Below, one piece after another: positions 5,355 through 5,599 of a stretch of 5,599 nt of DNA (the stretch's first letter is position 1; every line of letters begins with the position of its first letter). The DNA is from Chloroflexota bacterium. GTDB taxonomy: Bacteria; Chloroflexota; FW602-bin22; JAMCYS01. The notes beneath the pieces were generated by a model. That model did no database searches. It saw only the letters and a list, made by a program, of their open reading frames with translations, and was not told where the DNA came from. Where the stretch lies: positions 1-5,599 of the forward strand of contig JAJZQK010000275.1 of NCBI GenBank assembly GCA_021847625.1, written 5' to 3'. The position numbers and the translations under genes are program-made.

Positions 5355-5599
5355 CGTTCCTCCTTGGAAAGCATGTCTATATCGCATTAGGATAACTCTT
5401 CCATCACTGTCCGAAACCGCGATATTGGAGAATTGCGAGACGGGAGTTGGCCGCCTCCCGAGTGCTGGAGAGGCCTTTTGTGGAAGACCGGCGTTCAACC
5501 CAGCGTGGTCTGCGGTGATGGTAGCGGCTCTGCGGCTTCTGGGCCTGTGCGTCAGCGGCCGGCATGGTCGCTCGGGATCCCACCTCTGCTGCTGAGGTC
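5355..5599. other. Non-coding end region upstream of the broken gene
   Basis: No protein-like frame is visible on either strand. The part next to 5354 should hold the promoter of the minus-strand gene. TATAGA lies 21 bases before the ATG at 5354 with TGGAAG 16 bases further up, but the match is weak. The last bases form a small hairpin (ACCTC 5582-5586 / GAGGT 5594-5598) without a T-run. Confidence 0.4.

Noticed and set aside
5338..5595. Plus-strand frame of 85 codons at the right end
   Set aside because: It overlaps the ribosome binding site of the minus-strand gene, has no ribosome binding site of its own and no family-like motif.

Overview
The window is high-GC bacterial DNA that reads as an accessory, decaying region: two intact genes sit among at least five broken genes and two copies of a short palindromic mobile element. 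The organism is probably an uncultured Chloroflexota member. That is an inference from style only: high GC, a secreted protein with Pro/Thr 'SPTASPT / TPTPT' linkers and a C-terminal membrane anchor, and dispersed 'GGGCGAAC-GCC-GTTCGCCC' and 'ATTCCC-N8-GGGAAT' palindromes. No marker gene fixes the phylum.

Layout from left to right. 1-189 is a MITE-like element cut by the window edge. 186-755 (minus) is the C-terminal two thirds of a metallo-beta-lactamase (MBL) fold hydrolase lacking its N-terminal metal-binding half; its stop codon lies in the element's end. 811-1641 (minus) is an intact CPBP-type membrane protein with a strong ribosome binding site but altered catalytic motifs. 1799-1930 (plus) is a C-terminal scrap of an MGT/UGT-type glycosyltransferase ending in an amber codon. 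2031-2690 (plus) is a remnant of a second MBL protein, of the diiron/ODP type, with a good start signal, an in-frame amber at codon 17 and no HxHxDH motif. 2691-3041 holds no gene but carries a sigma70-like promoter. 3042-3375 (plus) is a DUF5131 (phage Gp37/Gp68) gene whose middle is deleted, so that its N- and C-terminal ends are joined out of frame. 3447-4520 (plus) is an intact surface protein: signal peptide, Ig-like domain, carboxypeptidase-regulatory-like domain, Pro/Thr linker, transmembrane anchor.

The right end starts with a decayed second copy of the 3' end of the ODP-type gene (4684-4744). A second copy of the element follows (4792-4983), here with both 28-base terminal inverted repeats visible. 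5063-5354 (minus) is a broken ~95-codon gene of unrecognised family, with an excellent ribosome binding site, an in-frame stop at codon 3 and a single-base frameshift in a G5 run. 5355-5599 has no convincing gene.

The genes do not form a pathway or operon. The common theme is insertion, deletion and segmental duplication. The element copies are direct repeats about 4.8 kb apart, so recombination between them could remove everything in between. I do not see a defence system, CRISPR array, toxin-antitoxin pair or biosynthetic cluster.
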